Position numbers and translations under genes: made by a program | Source: a virus | Virus record (IMG/VR): IMGVR_UViG_3300027763_000168 | Span: 1-31,112 of that record | Length of the DNA stretch: 31,112 nt | Strand: one strand, 5' to 3' | Notes under the pieces: model-generated | Databases searched by the model: none | Told to the model about the DNA's origin: nothing | The model's input: only the letters and a program-made list of their open reading frames with translations | Part shown: positions 30,030 through 31,112 of the stretch, piece by piece | Position numbering within the stretch: position 1 is the first letter of the stretch | How the letters are laid out: each line of letters opens with the position of its first letter

Positions 30030-30520
30030 TAGTAGTTCTGCCCAAAGACGCTGCCGTAGGTGTTTGTGCCATCTTGCACAAAGTTAAACACATCAAACTT
30101 GCCTGTAGCACTGGTTGCAGTAGGAGTTGTACCAGCCGCCCATTTTAGTGTTGTACCACCCGCCCAAGATAATGCGTCAGCAGCAGCGTAACTCACAATC
30201 ACCGTAAAACTCTTGCCAGACACACTGGCTGGCAAAGTAATTGTAGTACTGCCGCTTGTGGTTATCTTTTGAATCGTACCGTTGCTTAACGCCACGGTTA
30301 AGCTACCAGTAGCTGAGTACAAGGTTTCTGTATAGTTGGTTATCGTAGGCGCTGTCAGCGTTGAGCTTGCAATGGTTGAGCTAAAAGCAGGTGCGCTTGA
30401 ACCGTTGGACACAAGAAGCTGACCAGATGTACCCGCTGACGTAAAGTTTAGGGTTGTGCCGTTACCTATCGCTACCGCACCAGCAGTAGGGGTTACGTTG
30501 CCGTCAATGATAATCGCCAT
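30029..30520 (-). CDS. Small fibre-like virion protein
   Basis: A 163-residue Ser/Thr/Gly/Ala-rich protein starting MAIIIDGNVTPTAGAVAIGN and ending SVFGQNY, with the repeat-like pattern TLTAPTITNYTETLYSATGS and KITTSGSTTITLPASVSGKSF (a beta-helix or pentapeptide-type fibre piece). From memory this layout recurs in short phage fibre or decoration proteins. Confidence 0.7.
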   Translation of the reverse strand: MAIIIDGNVTPTAGAVAIGNGTTLNFTSAGTSGQLLVSNGSSAPAFSSTIASSTLTAPTITNYTETLYSATGSLTVALSNGTIQKITTSGSTTITLPASVSGKSFTVIVSYAAADALSWAGGTTLKWAAGTTPTATSATGKFDVFNFVQDGTNTYGSVFGQNY

Positions 30521-30529
30521 TTTTAATCC

Positions 30530-31112
30530 TTAAATAACATAATACCGTTGACCAGAAGCAACTGTCAGCGTTGCACCCGCTGCAACAGTGATTGGCCCAA
30601 GTGCCATGCCGTTTGTCCCAGTATTGATTGTATAACTTGATGATACTGTTGTGCCATTTACCACAATACCATTTGTTGAAACCATCTCTTTGGCTTGTAA
30701 TTCACCCGTAGATGGGGTATACAGATAATAAGCATTACCCGTATAGACCGTTGAAGCAGTACCACTTGTTGCAGCAGAGAACAATGGGTATACCGCAGTT
30801 GCGGTAGCAGTGTCGTTGCTAATAGTGATTGTTGTACCGCCAACAGCCGCCCATGATGTGTTTGTGCCATCAGTGGTCAGGTATTTGCCTGTGTTGGTTG
30901 TTTGGCTAGGAGCAAGTGCATTAAATGCCGTATTTGCCGTAGTTTGACCTGTACCGCCATTTAAAACAGGCAATGCTGTACCACTGTAAGTCAGAGCCAA
31001 TGTTCCTGACGTAGTAATCGGGCTTCCGCTTACAGTAAATATGGTTGGGGCAGACAAAGCAACCGAAGTAACAGTGCCTGGGCCTGTGGGTCCAGTAGGT
31101 CCAGTAGCTCCC
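30530..31112 (-). CDS. Tail fibre C-terminal part (gene starts outside the window)
   Basis: The visible 194 codons open with collagen-like GPTGPTGPG triplets, followed by a fibre shaft with GGTGQTTANTAFNALAPSQT and NTSWAAVGGTTITISN, then a C-terminal IVVNGTTVSSSYTINTGTNG and VASGQRYYVI. The start lies beyond the right edge; an internal TTG at 31057 is not the true start. It is the first visible gene of the leftward tail-fibre and late operon. Confidence 0.8.
   Translation of the reverse strand, partial: GATGPTGPTGPGTVTSVALSAPTIFTVSGSPITTSGTLALTYSGTALPVLNGGTGQTTANTAFNALAPSQTTNTGKYLTTDGTNTSWAAVGGTTITISNDTATATAVYPLFSAATSGTASTVYTGNAYYLYTPSTGELQAKEMVSTNGIVVNGTTVSSSYTINTGTNGMALGPITVAAGATLTVASGQRYYVI

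Noticed and set aside
1-31112. CRISPR array, insertion sequence or attachment site
   Set aside because: No regularly spaced repeats with unique spacers, transposase or integrase gene was found.

Overview
The window is a stretch of a tailed double-stranded DNA bacteriophage genome. A large terminase subunit with a Walker A motif runs off the left edge. The right half is a continuous block of tail-fibre, tail-hub, internal virion and lysis genes. The genes are tightly packed, with many ATGA and TAATG stop/start overlaps and ordinary Shine-Dalgarno sites, which fits a phage of a Gram-negative bacterium. A P22-like beta-propeller tail protein, several Ala/Gly/Gln-rich ejection-type proteins and no tape-measure or tail-sheath gene suggest a podovirus-like particle; this is inference. 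The host cannot be named from the sequence. No integrase, DNA polymerase or phage RNA polymerase is visible, so the lifestyle is undecided.

Layout from left to right. (1) 1-3639, leftward: packaging operon, starting with a GNAT-fold protein and passing through a possible small terminase and several tiny basic proteins to the large terminase. (2) 3640-4403: a 760-base divergent control region carrying a G-rich array of 21-bp-phased repeats and a promoter. (3) 4404-6234, rightward: an early-type operon of six small genes of unknown function, one a Cys-containing protein resembling the phage Gp88 family, ending at a clear intrinsic terminator. (4) About 500 bases with no gene and odd G8/C9 tracts. 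(5) 11270-6793, leftward: replication and nucleic-acid genes (replication-initiator-like domain, cytosine-methylase-like protein, RusA resolvase, HNH protein, DNA-binding protein, ferritin-like protein), interrupted at 10245-10560 by two leftward terminators and a strongly folded segment next to DnaA-box matches. (6) 11391-13721, rightward: a recombination operon with an ERF annealing protein and a small protein with an SSB-like acidic tail. (7) 31112-13707, leftward: late operon, from tail fibres with their likely chaperones, through a glycosyltransferase, tail hub, receptor-type fibre and four or five internal virion proteins, to a lysis cassette with a holin, a GH108 endolysin and a secreted staphylococcal-type nuclease.

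The packaging operon leaves the left edge and the tail-fibre operon enters at the right edge on the same strand. The portal, capsid and remaining tail genes are absent here and would fit between them if the genome map is circular or permuted. The two rightward operons look like early functions (takeover and recombination) and the leftward blocks like replication and late structure.

The most unusual items are the 21-bp-phased G-rich array, the 89-nt rod-like RNA ending in a U tract beside the replication gene, the secreted nuclease in the lysis cassette, the glycosyltransferase within the tail module and the rightward cluster of unknown early genes.
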